Shown here: positions 1-6,527 of the stretch, in pieces
Position numbering within the stretch: the stretch's first letter is position 1
Layout: each line of letters begins with the position of its first letter
Source: Deltaproteobacteria bacterium
GTDB lineage: Bacteria; Desulfobacterota; Dissulfuribacteria; Dissulfuribacterales; QOAL01
NCBI GenBank assembly: GCA_026988585.1
Contig: JALSKY010000199.1
Location: 1 to 10,139, forward strand
Length of the DNA: 10,139 nucleotides
Direction: 5' to 3'
Translations under genes and position numbers: made by a program
The notes under the pieces: model-generated
Told to the model about the DNA's origin: nothing
Database searches by the model: none
What the model saw: the letters and a program-made list of their open reading frames with translations, nothing else

Positions 1-193
1 AACGTACTGTAATATGCCTTTTCTTTGTCTCTTTAGACAGACTTACAAGTTGCCAGCCCGGAGGCGGAGAAAGGAAGAATCCCGGCGAATCACTGGAAAT
101 GGGATGATCTGCCTGATCCGAATGACACCGAATATCCGGCATAGGCAGGGAAATCCTTGCGCAAATCCTACGGCAATGAGGTTTTACATCCAT
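1..193 (-). CDS. possible partial CDS of unknown function, running off the left edge
   Basis: I do not recognise this product. From an ATG at 193 the minus frame stays open through 64 codons to the edge of the window, so the C-terminus is missing. It lies 23 nt after the stop of the DUF4398-like gene on the same strand, as expected for the next gene of an operon. An AGG eight bases before the ATG could be a weak ribosome site. The visible peptide begins MDVKPHCRRICARISLP, carries three Cys in its first 30 residues, then a Ser/Pro-rich stretch and a Lys/Arg-rich part near the edge. No domain, signal peptide or membrane segment is evident. The opposite strand also holds an open frame here, but that one runs on into the well-supported neighbouring gene. 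It could be chance openness. Confidence 0.35.
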   Translation of the reverse strand, partial: MDVKPHCRRICARISLPMPDIRCHSDQADHPISSDSPGFFLSPPPGWQLVSLSKETKKRHITVR

Positions 194-216
194 GGAATCA
201 GCCTGTACTGCCCCTG

Positions 217-1035
217 CTACTGCTGCAGATCAGGGATAGCAGAACGCTCATCTGGATGGAGGATGGTATTCCCGGGCAAAGGACTCTTCTGTACAGAGGA
301 ATCATCCTGATCCTGTTCCTCAACCAGGTGACCTGATTCAGGGAAGCCGCCATCTTCCAGCTCCTGTGGGGGATGGGCCTCAAGATATGCATAAAGATCT
401 TTTCTGAACATGGCAATATCATGCTCTGCCTGCTGCAGACCCTGCTCAGCCTCCTTGAACTGCCTCAGCTCCATTGCAAGACGGGCATCACTCAGGGCAA
501 GCATCAATTCACTGGCCCGAAGAGATAGGGCATCTGCATCTGGAGGAACCATGCCGGAAAGCTGCCTCAACCGGTCACCCAAGTCCTGAAGCCTCTCTCC
601 AAGCCTCTTTTCCAGGGTGGTTATTTTGGAAACAGCGAGCAGGCGGGCCTTTTCAGCCTGTTTCTTAGATTGCCTGGCGAGATAATCAGCCTTGAGATAT
701 GAACGCCGGGCTGCATATTCCCGGGCCCTGAGGAAGAGCTCTACCGCTTCATCCCACTCTTTTGGGGCAAATCTGGCTGCCTGCTGGGACTTGGCCGCCA
801 TCAATGCAGCTACAGCTTCCTCCCTGCTCTTGCGCCATTTAGCACGTTTTTTTGCGTCAGGAGTCTGCTCTCTTATCTTTTCCAGCCCCTGGATCAGTTC
901 CTGGCGAAGCTCCTGCCTTACTTTACCAGGATCAGAGAAGTCAAAACCTGTAAGCATGGAGAGGAAAAAGAGCAGCAGAAAAGGCGATACCCATATAGAA
1001 ATAGAAAGATTCGCTCTTTGCCGAATATTGGCCAT
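217..1035 (-). CDS. DUF4398-like secreted coiled-coil protein
   Basis: Predicted envelope protein of 272 residues with no known enzymatic role. A hydrophobic segment at about residues 11-30, after a basic N-terminus, looks like a signal peptide or membrane anchor. Residues about 70-132 have the Ala-rich helical pattern of DUF4398, with the typical AARFAPKEWDEA signature near 86-97 and regularly spaced Ala/Lys afterwards. A heptad-like helical region follows at about 135-225, then a Pro/Glu/Asp-rich, probably disordered tail. I chose the ATG at 1035 because AGGTGA lies five bases upstream; the GTG at 1044 lies inside that ribosome site. The gene begins just after the stop of the upstream M23 peptidase (TGA at 1048-1050), so the two are almost certainly translationally coupled and may act together at the cell wall. 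The DUF4398 assignment is by eye. Confidence 0.75.
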   Translation of the reverse strand: MANIRQRANLSISIWVSPFLLLFFLSMLTGFDFSDPGKVRQELRQELIQGLEKIREQTPDAKKRAKWRKSREEAVAALMAAKSQQAARFAPKEWDEAVELFLRAREYAARRSYLKADYLARQSKKQAEKARLLAVSKITTLEKRLGERLQDLGDRLRQLSGMVPPDADALSLRASELMLALSDARLAMELRQFKEAEQGLQQAEHDIAMFRKDLYAYLEAHPPQELEDGGFPESGHLVEEQDQDDSSVQKSPLPGNTILHPDERSAIPDLQQ

Positions 1036-1047
1036 AAAAATCACCTG

Positions 1048-2388
1048 TCAAAGAGCTGGATTCAGATTGGCCTCAATATGGGATGCTATCCAGCGTGAAT
1101 CCCACCACTCTCTTGGATTTACAAAAATTGACGATATTATCATGCCAAAATGGAGATGGTCGCCTCCAGCCAGGCCAGTAGTTCCCGACCGGCCGATCAC
1201 CTCTCCCTTTTCCACAGCATCACCCTTCTTCACCGCCATGGAACTGAGATGGGCATACAGGCTCAACAGTCCCAGACCATGATCTATCACCACAGTGTTA
1301 CCATAGATTCCGTTGTAACCCGCAAACAGAACTATACCGCTGTTGGCAGCAGGCACCCTTGCCCGTGCTACAGATGCAATATCAACGCCCATGTGGTCCG
1401 CCCGGTCTATGGCCTTGCCCTTGAAATAGTAAGTGCGATGATCTGCAAAATTTGCCCTGGGTGCCCCCTTGAACCGTATGAAAGCCCCATGCCAGAGGGG
1501 CTGATCTGCACTATGTGAAGATAGAGAAAGAAGAAACTGGTTGTTCTCTTGCCTTAACTCCCTATTGATTTTAAGGAATATATCCAGGTCAGTTCCACCG
1601 GCAAGTTCAGGGTAGGCAGAAAGAAAACCTGGTATCTTGGACTGAAGAAACCCCTGGGAGATATTTATTTTATCCCTTATCTTGCGCCTTGGCAGTACAC
1701 GATAGACAAAACCGGCCTCAGACCTGTTCCCCGCCTGGTCAACAGCAAATATCACAACCTTTGATGGCCTGTCTATATTGTATGGGATCCCCCAGAGACA
1801 GCGCCAGATACCATCCTTTCCCTGGCAGGCAGGGAAAAAGATCTCATCCACCAGGATACCTGTCTTGGTAACCTCCTCTCCCAGCCGGTAAGATGTAGCA
1901 GCACTTCCTCCCACCCTTACATTGTGCACGGAACTCAACACCGATATGGCAGGAGGAACAATGTCCACCTGGACCCCTGCCTTTAATATGGCACTGTTAC
2001 CGGAAAATCCGTTACGCAAGGAACCGTCCGTAGCCCGAACCAGCAGAACCGCCTTACCCTGTTTGAGCCCAAGGACCTTGGGATCCAGACTTGCAGATAT
2101 CTCTCTCTCTTTCACGGATGATCCGGTAAGGAAAGAGCCCTTGGGATAATCTTCCGTCATTACCGTGACAGTCTTGCCATCCTGAATCATCTCAACAGTG
2201 ATATTGGTAAGACCGGTGCCCTTGTCCATGACTGAAACAGCAAGATTAGCCTCTGGACCAATCACTTCTGGTATGCTGGAAGACACGATACGTGGGGGAG
2301 TCCCCTCAAAGAGAAAGTAGCCTACAACACCCATGGCAGTAATAGAGATGATGAGAACAGCAATTATAACAGTGGTGAGCACACGCAT
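1048..2388 (-). CDS. membrane-anchored M23 (LytM) family metallopeptidase
   Basis: Predicted zinc peptidase of the cell envelope, 446 residues; M23 enzymes cut peptide cross-links in peptidoglycan or regulate amidases. A single hydrophobic segment at about residues 5-27 acts as signal anchor. Residues about 30-230 look like two beta-rich Ig-like modules, the second ending in the bacterial-Ig-like VDQAGNRS; a helical linker at about 235-290 leads to the catalytic domain at about 325-430. The metal ligands are all present: H332 and D336 in HMGVD, and H413 in HLHFG (H411, H413), plus the catalytic-type H380 in LYAHLS. Catalytic activity is therefore expected. The ATG at 2388 has AGGAG six bases upstream. 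It follows pth by 31 nt and precedes the DUF4398-like gene by only a few bases, so all three are probably one transcript. The substrate is not known. Confidence 0.9.
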   Translation of the reverse strand: MRVLTTVIIAVLIISITAMGVVGYFLFEGTPPRIVSSSIPEVIGPEANLAVSVMDKGTGLTNITVEMIQDGKTVTVMTEDYPKGSFLTGSSVKEREISASLDPKVLGLKQGKAVLLVRATDGSLRNGFSGNSAILKAGVQVDIVPPAISVLSSVHNVRVGGSAATSYRLGEEVTKTGILVDEIFFPACQGKDGIWRCLWGIPYNIDRPSKVVIFAVDQAGNRSEAGFVYRVLPRRKIRDKINISQGFLQSKIPGFLSAYPELAGGTDLDIFLKINRELRQENNQFLLSLSSHSADQPLWHGAFIRFKGAPRANFADHRTYYFKGKAIDRADHMGVDIASVARARVPAANSGIVLFAGYNGIYGNTVVIDHGLGLLSLYAHLSSMAVKKGDAVEKGEVIGRSGTTGLAGGDHLHFGMIISSIFVNPREWWDSRWIASHIEANLNPAL

Positions 2389-2419
2389 ATATGACTCCTA
2401 ATCAGACCTGGTCATGTTG

Positions 2420-3016
2420 TCAGATGGAATCTTCTAACAGGTTGACCCCATTGAACCGATTCATTGCAGAATTGATGCCATTTTCAATGAAACATACTAT
2501 CCCGTCTGCAGCCACATCAATAACCTTTGCCAACAGTGAGATCTCATCTGGTGAAAAGGAGCTAAGAACATAGCGGTCCACCGGCATTGGCACCCTGGGC
2601 CTGCCTATCCCGCCTCTCAGCCTTGGGAAATCCCTGGTACCGAGATGCTCTATAACTGACCGGATACCGTTGTGACCGCCATGACCGCCACCCCTGGCAA
2701 ACTTCAGCCGTCCCAGGGGCAGGTCAAGATCGTCATGTATAACAAGTATATCTGCTGGAGGGATCTTGAAATAATGGGAAATCTGCTGGATAGCGATGCC
2801 ACTCTTGTTCATATAGGTCTGGGGCTTGGCCAGAATAACAGACCGGCCGGCAATGTTGCACTGAAGTTCCAGGCATGGCCGGTTTCCAGCCTTTTTGAAA
2901 GGACCTGCACCAACCAGAAAGGCCAGCCGATCAACCACCATAAATCCAAGGTTGTGCCTGGTCATTTCATATTTGGACCCAGGATTGCCAAGTCCAGCTA
3001 CAAGAAGTTTACCCAC
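2420..3016 (-). CDS. pth: peptidyl-tRNA hydrolase
   Basis: Cytoplasmic esterase that releases peptides from peptidyl-tRNAs dropped by stalled ribosomes, recycling the tRNA; essential in many bacteria. The 198-residue product has the normal family length. Visible signatures are VAGLGNPGSKYEMTRHNLGF at the N-terminus, with N11 and the catalytic H21, the TYMNKSG segment with N70, HDDLDLP with the catalytic partner D95, and GHGGHNGIRS with N116. All active-site positions known from the E. coli enzyme are present. The best start is a GTG at 3016; an in-frame TAG lies a few codons upstream and the ribosome site is weak (AGGG about ten bases before). pth follows rplY as in many bacteria, but an intrinsic terminator stands between them, so pth may need its own promoter or depend on read-through. 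ychF, the common next gene, is not here. Confidence 0.97.
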   Translation of the reverse strand: MGKLLVAGLGNPGSKYEMTRHNLGFMVVDRLAFLVGAGPFKKAGNRPCLELQCNIAGRSVILAKPQTYMNKSGIAIQQISHYFKIPPADILVIHDDLDLPLGRLKFARGGGHGGHNGIRSVIEHLGTRDFPRLRGGIGRPRVPMPVDRYVLSSFSPDEISLLAKVIDVAADGIVCFIENGINSAMNRFNGVNLLEDSI

Positions 3017-3131
3017 CAGAAGGAATCCCTGTGTCTATAATTATCCAAAAGGCCTGAACACTGAGTTAAGTGGCTTGAAACATTATTCATCCATACTCTA
3101 TCGGCCGTTAGAAAAAGATGGCTGACGAAGT

Positions 3132-3169
3132 AAAAGGGCCCTGAAACTGAAAAATCAAGTCCAGGGCCC
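3132..3169 (-). terminator. intrinsic terminator after rplY
   Basis: On the minus strand a perfect 8-bp GC-rich stem (GGGCCCTG at 3169-3162 pairing with CAGGGCCC at 3143-3136) encloses an 18-nt loop that can pair a little further, and is followed by TTTTACTT. On the plus strand no T-run follows, so it acts in the minus direction. It would end most transcription coming from prs and rplY. Confidence 0.75.
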
Positions 3170-3185
3170 ATAATCCTTAAAGAGA

Positions 3186-3239
3186 TTACTGACTGGAACA
3201 GCAAGCTGTCAATGACCGAAAAAGAGAGGGCTTATCCAT
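3186..3239 (-). CDS. possible 17-residue peptide downstream of rplY
   Basis: An ATG at 3239 with AGGAG four bases upstream opens a 17-codon frame (MDKPSLFRSLTACCSSQ) ending in TAA, 18 nt after the rplY stop and before the terminator. The ribosome site is better than that of pth. The peptide has a Cys-Cys pair and no recognised family. It could be a real small protein at the end of the prs-rplY transcript or a chance ORF; only conservation or ribosome profiling would decide. Confidence 0.2.
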   Translation of the reverse strand: MDKPSLFRSLTACCSSQ

Positions 3240-3257
3240 TTCTCTCCTGATAAAAGG

Positions 3258-3908
3258 TTACTCCTCTGTATCAGCAGTCTCTTCACCTGCGCCTTCAGCG
3301 ACGGTTTCCAGTTCCTCTCCTTCCTCTGCGACCTCCTCTACTGCTCCACCCACCACAGTAACAATGGTAGTATCCGCAGGATCAACAAACTGAATTCCCT
3401 CTTTGGGAGGTGTGAGAGAACCTACGTGGATAGCATCTCCGACCTCCAGTTCGGAGATATCTATCTCGATCTCCTTTGGAATATCAAAGGGCAGACAGGA
3501 GATGGTCAGGGTACGTTCCAATATCTCCAGGACCCCGCCCTGAAATTCGACACCCTTTGCCTTTCCGACGATCTTGACCGGAACCTCCACCTTGACCTCT
3601 TCCTTGGCGGATATGGCAAGAAAATCAATGTGCCTGATCCTGTCACTGACAGGATGGCGCTGTACCTCCTTTACCACTGCCAGCTGCTCACCCTCACCAT
3701 TGCCATCCATCTTTACTGTGAAGATCACCTGCTCACCACCAGCCCGGAACACTACACGGTTGAACTCCCTCTCGTCCACACTTAGGGGGACCGGATCCAA
3801 ACCCTGACCATACAGGATTGCCGGTATTCTGGCATTCTGGCGGAGCTTGCGGGCCACGCCCTTCCCTGTCTCTTTTCTAACCTCTGCAGTTATTGGTACC
3901 TGAATCAT
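3258..3908 (-). CDS. rplY: 50S ribosomal protein bL25, CTC/TL5 long form
   Basis: Ribosomal protein that binds 5S rRNA in the large subunit. At 216 residues it is the long CTC form (stress-protein-like) rather than the roughly 94-residue E. coli type. The N-terminal L25 domain (about 1-90) starts with RKETGKGVARKLRQ and contains IPAILYGQG; the TL5 C-terminal beta domain (about 95-185) includes the VEVPVKIVGKAKGVEFQGG segment and ISCLPFDIPKEIEIDISEL. A very acidic tail of Glu, Ala and Thr follows from about residue 186. The ATG at 3908 has AGGAG nine bases upstream. It lies 49 nt after prs on the same strand, the usual pairing, and is followed by a terminator. Confidence 0.97.
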   Translation of the reverse strand: MIQVPITAEVRKETGKGVARKLRQNARIPAILYGQGLDPVPLSVDEREFNRVVFRAGGEQVIFTVKMDGNGEGEQLAVVKEVQRHPVSDRIRHIDFLAISAKEEVKVEVPVKIVGKAKGVEFQGGVLEILERTLTISCLPFDIPKEIEIDISELEVGDAIHVGSLTPPKEGIQFVDPADTTIVTVVGGAVEEVAEEGEELETVAEGAGEETADTEE

Positions 3909-3957
3909 TTCGTGCTTCTCCTAATATAGAATATTCTGAAAATTTTGTTCTCTCAGA

Positions 3958-4902
3958 TCAAACAAAGAGTGAACTGACCGAATCGTCATCATGTATCCTG
4001 GTAATTGCCTCTCCGAGAAGAGGTGCAACTGAATAGACCTTTATCTTTTCCAGCTTGGCAGCCTCGGGACCAAGAGGAATGGTATTGGTTACTATGAGCG
4101 ACTTGAGAGGACTCTTTGCTATTCTCTCAACAGCAGGCCCTGAAAGCACCGGGTGGGTAGCGCAGGCATGCACCTCTTTTGCACCATGCTCCTTCAAGGC
4201 CTCTGCTGCATTGCAGAGCGTACCTGCTGTATCCACCATATCATCCAGCAAAACAGCTATCTTGCCCTTGACATCCCCGATAATATTCATCACCTGGGAT
4301 TCGTTTGCCTTTTCACGCCTCTTGTCTATGATTGCCAGACCGGTTGCAAGCCTCTTTGCAAAGGCCCTGGTCCTCTCAACACCACCTGCATCCGGGGATA
4401 CCATCACAGTTTCTTCCCTGGGAAATTCCTTGAGGGGCTTTAGCAATACAGGCGCTGCAAAAAGATGATCCACAGGGATACTGAAAAATCCCTGGATCTG
4501 ACCAGCGTGCAGGTCCATGGCAAGAAGACGCCTGGCGCCTGCAACTGTAATAATATCCGCTACCAGCTTGGCAGTTATGGGGACCCTTGGTGCAGCCTTT
4601 CTGTCCTGACGGGCATAACCGTAATAGGGCAGTACTGCTGTAATTCTCCTGGCCGATGCCCTCCGGACTGCATCGATCATCACCAGCAGCTCCATCAGGT
4701 TATCGTTTACCGGTGGGCAGGTTGGCTGAATAAGAAATACATCTGCGCCCCTGACATTTTCACCTATCTCTACAAAGGTTTCACCATCACTGAACCTTTT
4801 TACATACGCCCTTCCCAAAGGCATGCTGAGGAAATCACAGATTTCCTGAGCAAGCTCCGGATGGGCATTACCGGTAAAGATCTTGATCTTGTTGATTGGC
4901 AT
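3958..4902 (-). CDS. prs: ribose-phosphate pyrophosphokinase (PRPP synthetase)
   Basis: Makes 5-phosphoribosyl-1-pyrophosphate from ribose-5-phosphate and ATP, the precursor for purine, pyrimidine, NAD, histidine and tryptophan synthesis; cytoplasmic, normally a hexamer. The 314-residue length is typical of class I enzymes. Clear signatures are RFSDGE (about 36-41), the ATP-site PYYGYARQDRK (92-102), DLHAGQIQGFF with H132, VSPDAGGVERTR (168-179) and the PRPP-binding LDDMVDTAGTLCNAAEAL starting at 219. The ATG at 4902 is preceded by a GGGGAG-type ribosome site. A strong terminator 74 nt upstream separates it from ispE and tRNA-Gln, so it should have its own promoter or rely on read-through; no convincing promoter is visible. 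rplY follows closely and is probably co-transcribed. Confidence 0.98.
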   Translation of the reverse strand: MPINKIKIFTGNAHPELAQEICDFLSMPLGRAYVKRFSDGETFVEIGENVRGADVFLIQPTCPPVNDNLMELLVMIDAVRRASARRITAVLPYYGYARQDRKAAPRVPITAKLVADIITVAGARRLLAMDLHAGQIQGFFSIPVDHLFAAPVLLKPLKEFPREETVMVSPDAGGVERTRAFAKRLATGLAIIDKRREKANESQVMNIIGDVKGKIAVLLDDMVDTAGTLCNAAEALKEHGAKEVHACATHPVLSGPAVERIAKSPLKSLIVTNTIPLGPEAAKLEKIKVYSVAPLLGEAITRIHDDDSVSSLFV

Positions 4903-4975
4903 CTGCCTGCACTCCCCTTCCCTGTCTATTAATGTTCAGTATCGGCCGCCTTGGGTCTGGCCTTTCTGCAGATAA

Positions 4976-5002
4976 CAAAAGAGGCCAGGAATCTCCCGGC
5001 CT
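4976..5002 (-). terminator. intrinsic terminator between tRNA-Gln and prs
   Basis: On the minus strand, AGGCCGGGA (5002-4994), a GAT loop and TCCTGGCCT (4990-4982) form a 9-bp stem with one G-U pair, directly followed by CTTTTGTT. This is a classic intrinsic terminator, placed about 90 nt after the end of the tRNA and before the prs start. It probably defines the 3' end of the ispE-tRNA transcript. Confidence 0.8.
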
Positions 5003-5038
5003 GTTTATAACCATTTCCTAACATATAAGATCTTGATC

Positions 5039-5073
5039 TGTCCATTAAACTGTGTCCATCAAATGCCTGTCCA
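5039..5073. repeat. three TGTCCA direct repeats downstream of tRNA-Gln
   Basis: TGTCCA occurs at 5039-5044, 5053-5058 and 5068-5073, a spacing of 14 and 15 nt, between the tRNA 3' end and the terminator. On the transcribed strand the unit reads TGGACA. A near-inverse TGTGACAGACA follows at about 5077. This could be a small binding-site array, an RNA-processing region or chance. Confidence 0.35.
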
Positions 5074-5089
5074 ACTTGTGACAGACAAT

Positions 5090-5164
5090 TGGCTGGGGCG
5101 GCAGGATTCGAACCTGCGAATGCGGGTTCCAAAGACCCGTGTCTTACCGCTTGACGACGCCCCA
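5090..5164 (-). tRNA. tRNA-Gln (anticodon UUG)
   Basis: A complete 75-nt cloverleaf. The acceptor stem TGGGGCG pairs with CGCCCCA, the D arm is GTC with loop AAGCGGTAA and GAC, the anticodon stem CGGGT/ACCCG carries loop CTTTGGA, giving anticodon UUG, which reads CAA. The T arm GCAGG-TTCGAAT-CCTGC is followed by discriminator G and an encoded CCA end. The features match the E. coli glutamine tRNA closely, including the U-A first pair. It lies 28 nt after the ispE stop and is very probably processed from the ispE transcript. This placement beside ispE and prs is seen in many related bacteria. Confidence 0.97.
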
Positions 5165-5192
5165 GCAGAGATCAGTCCAGCATAAATCCCCA

Positions 5193-6053
5193 TTAAATCT
5201 GCAGAACAGCGCTCCTGGTCATGGTCTTAGATATACGGGTGTTCATCCAATCTGTACTGAGACAGACCTGGGCCTCCTGTGCGCTCCGCATCGAATCGAA
5301 AACCCCAAAGACCGTTGATCCACTGCCGGACATCAGCGCTGTCCGGGCACCGCATGCCAGCAGTTTCTCCTTGATCTTCCCAATCTCTGGAAACCCCTGG
5401 ATCACGGAGAATTCCAGATCATTGCACCATATTTCACCAGATATCAGTCCGGGACGGTCAAAAATAGTTTTATTGCGCTGTTTTGTCAACTTGAAATTGG
5501 AATAGGCCCAAGCAGTACTCACTGAAAAACCGGGAAATACCAGCAGATACCAGTAAGGCTTGATCCTGTCCAGGGGTTCCAGGCGTGTGCCTATGCCGGA
5601 ACCAACGGCCCAGGGATGATCCAGAAGAAAAAAGGGGACATCAGCGCCTAACCGAGCTCCAAGCCCAAAAAGTTCCTCTCTCGACAGCGGTTCATTTTCG
5701 CAAAGGCTGTTGAGAACCCTGAGTGTGGTTGCGGCATTGCTGCTGCCTCCACCAAGGCCTGCTCCTGACGGTATCTGCTTCTCAACATTGACCTCAACAG
5801 AAAGATCTATGCCTGCAGATTCCATGAAAAGCATGGCTGCCTTGTATATAAGGTTATCCTGTGTCTCTGGAAACCAGTCAGGGCCTTCTATCTTCACACG
5901 CCGCCCAGACCCGTTCTCAACATGAAAATCCATCAGGTCACACAGCTCGATCCTTTCAAAAAGGGTGAGAAGCTCATGATAGCCATCATCACGCTCTCCC
6001 AGGATGAAGAGGGTCCTGTTGATCTTGGCCGGGGACTCCGCCCTTATCATCAT
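5193..6053 (-). CDS. ispE: 4-diphosphocytidyl-2-C-methyl-D-erythritol kinase
   Basis: GHMP-family kinase that phosphorylates CDP-ME in the MEP pathway of isoprenoid precursor synthesis; cytoplasmic, ATP-dependent. The 286-residue product has the usual size. Visible motifs are PAKIN with catalytic-type K10, GERDDGYHEL (19-28), the ATP-binding PSGAGLGGGSSNAA (95-108), LGADVPFFL with D138, and the third GHMP motif MSGSGSTVFGVF (241-252). The ATG at 6053 overlaps the stop of the upstream DUF1844 gene (ATGA); a second ATG immediately follows at 6050 and has a better distance to the GAAGG ribosome site, so either may be used. The usual Leu after PAKIN is replaced by Arg, a minor variation. tRNA-Gln follows and probably shares the transcript. 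Confidence 0.97.
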   Translation of the reverse strand: MMIRAESPAKINRTLFILGERDDGYHELLTLFERIELCDLMDFHVENGSGRRVKIEGPDWFPETQDNLIYKAAMLFMESAGIDLSVEVNVEKQIPSGAGLGGGSSNAATTLRVLNSLCENEPLSREELFGLGARLGADVPFFLLDHPWAVGSGIGTRLEPLDRIKPYWYLLVFPGFSVSTAWAYSNFKLTKQRNKTIFDRPGLISGEIWCNDLEFSVIQGFPEIGKIKEKLLACGARTALMSGSGSTVFGVFDSMRSAQEAQVCLSTDWMNTRISKTMTRSAVLQI

Positions 6054-6406
6054 CCTGCCTTCTTGATGAAGAGCATCCTCAACTCATACAGCATGGCATC
6101 GATAATCTGCTGCTCCTGTTCATCCAGGTTTCCCCTGGTCTTCTCTTTCAACATGGCAATGGTGTCTATGGTATGCCGGGCCAGCTCCAGATCCATTTCA
6201 GGCTCCTCCTTGCCAGGCTCAGGGATCTCGCCGAGATGGACAAGAGCTGATGTGTTCAGCGACATTATAAAGGTGGTAAAGTTCACCTGAGGCAACAGGG
6301 GCCTCTGCTTCTCATCCCGGACAGCGCCGGAGTTTTTATCCTGCTCCTGGCTGCTGTTGCAGCTACAACTGCACTGCTGATCCTGTCTCTCTTTTCTGTC
6401 GCTCAT
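6050..6406 (-). CDS. DUF1844 domain protein
   Basis: Small cytoplasmic protein of 118 residues, function unknown. Residues about 40-116 match the DUF1844 pattern: VNFTTFIMSLNTSALVHLG, then PEMDLELARHTIDTIAMLKE and a final helix with LDEQEQQIIDAMLYELR. The N-terminal 40 residues are polar and probably disordered but carry three closely spaced Cys at 12, 14 and 16 (CSCSC), an uncommon arrangement that could bind a metal or be redox-active; this is inference. The ATG at 6406 has GGAGG nine bases upstream. It is translationally coupled to ispE by a four-base overlap and is the first gene of the minus-strand unit. Confidence 0.88.
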   Translation of the reverse strand: MSDRKERQDQQCSCSCNSSQEQDKNSGAVRDEKQRPLLPQVNFTTFIMSLNTSALVHLGEIPEPGKEEPEMDLELARHTIDTIAMLKEKTRGNLDEQEQQIIDAMLYELRMLFIKKAG

Positions 6407-6457
6407 GGCCTTGTCCCTCCAAAATTCAAAAGATTGAGATATCCTCTCTAGTAAATG

Positions 6458-6486
6458 AAATTAGAACAGACCCGACACACAGGCAA
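6458..6486 (-). promoter_or_regulatory. possible promoter for the DUF1844-ispE unit
   Basis: On the minus strand TTGCCT (6486-6481) and TAATTT (6463-6458) are separated by 17 nt, giving a start about 45 nt before the DUF1844 ATG. Matches to the sigma70 consensus are four of six and three of six. It is the best candidate in the divergent gap but weak. Confidence 0.25.
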
Positions 6487-6488
6487 GT

Positions 6489-6507
6489 CCCTTGTTTCTC
6501 TCAAGGG
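6489..6507. promoter_or_regulatory. inverted repeat in the divergent promoter region
   Basis: CCCTTG (6489-6494) and CAAGGG (6502-6507) form a perfect 6-bp inverted repeat with a 7-nt centre. It covers the -35 element and part of the spacer of the predicted xseA promoter and touches the upstream edge of the possible minus-strand promoter. No T-run follows on either strand, so an operator is more likely than a terminator. Confidence 0.35.
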
Positions 6508-6520
6508 CAAAGACTATATT
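6492..6520 (+). promoter_or_regulatory. probable sigma70-type promoter for xseA
   Basis: TTGTTT (6492-6497) and TATATT (6515-6520) are spaced by exactly 17 nt. The -10 box matches the consensus in five of six positions, the -35 box in three. Transcription would start near 6527, at or one base before the ATG at 6528, implying a leaderless or nearly leaderless mRNA. Confidence 0.5.
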
Positions 6521-6527
6521 TCTAAAC

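Larger units (their letters stand above)
3017..3257. other. rplY-pth intergenic region
   Basis: This 241-nt gap holds, in minus-strand order, a short ORF with a good ribosome site (3186-3239), an intrinsic terminator (3132-3169) and about 115 nt of leader before pth. A TGTTCA / TATAGA pair with 17-nt spacing shortly before the pth start is the best promoter guess but matches the consensus poorly. A longer open frame crosses the terminator and overlaps the start of pth; its composition is not convincing and I do not call it. Confidence 0.5.

Noticed and set aside
14..310. Plus-strand open frame of 98 codons
   Set aside because: It runs antisense into the DUF4398-like gene, has no ribosome site and an unnatural composition.
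2998..3204. Minus-strand open frame of 68 codons between rplY and pth
   Set aside because: It spans the intrinsic terminator and overlaps the start of pth in another frame; no recognisable domain.
3224..3246. GAGAG/CTCTC hairpin followed by TTTTTC on the minus strand
   Set aside because: Only five weak base pairs with a 13-nt loop; the stronger terminator lies just downstream.
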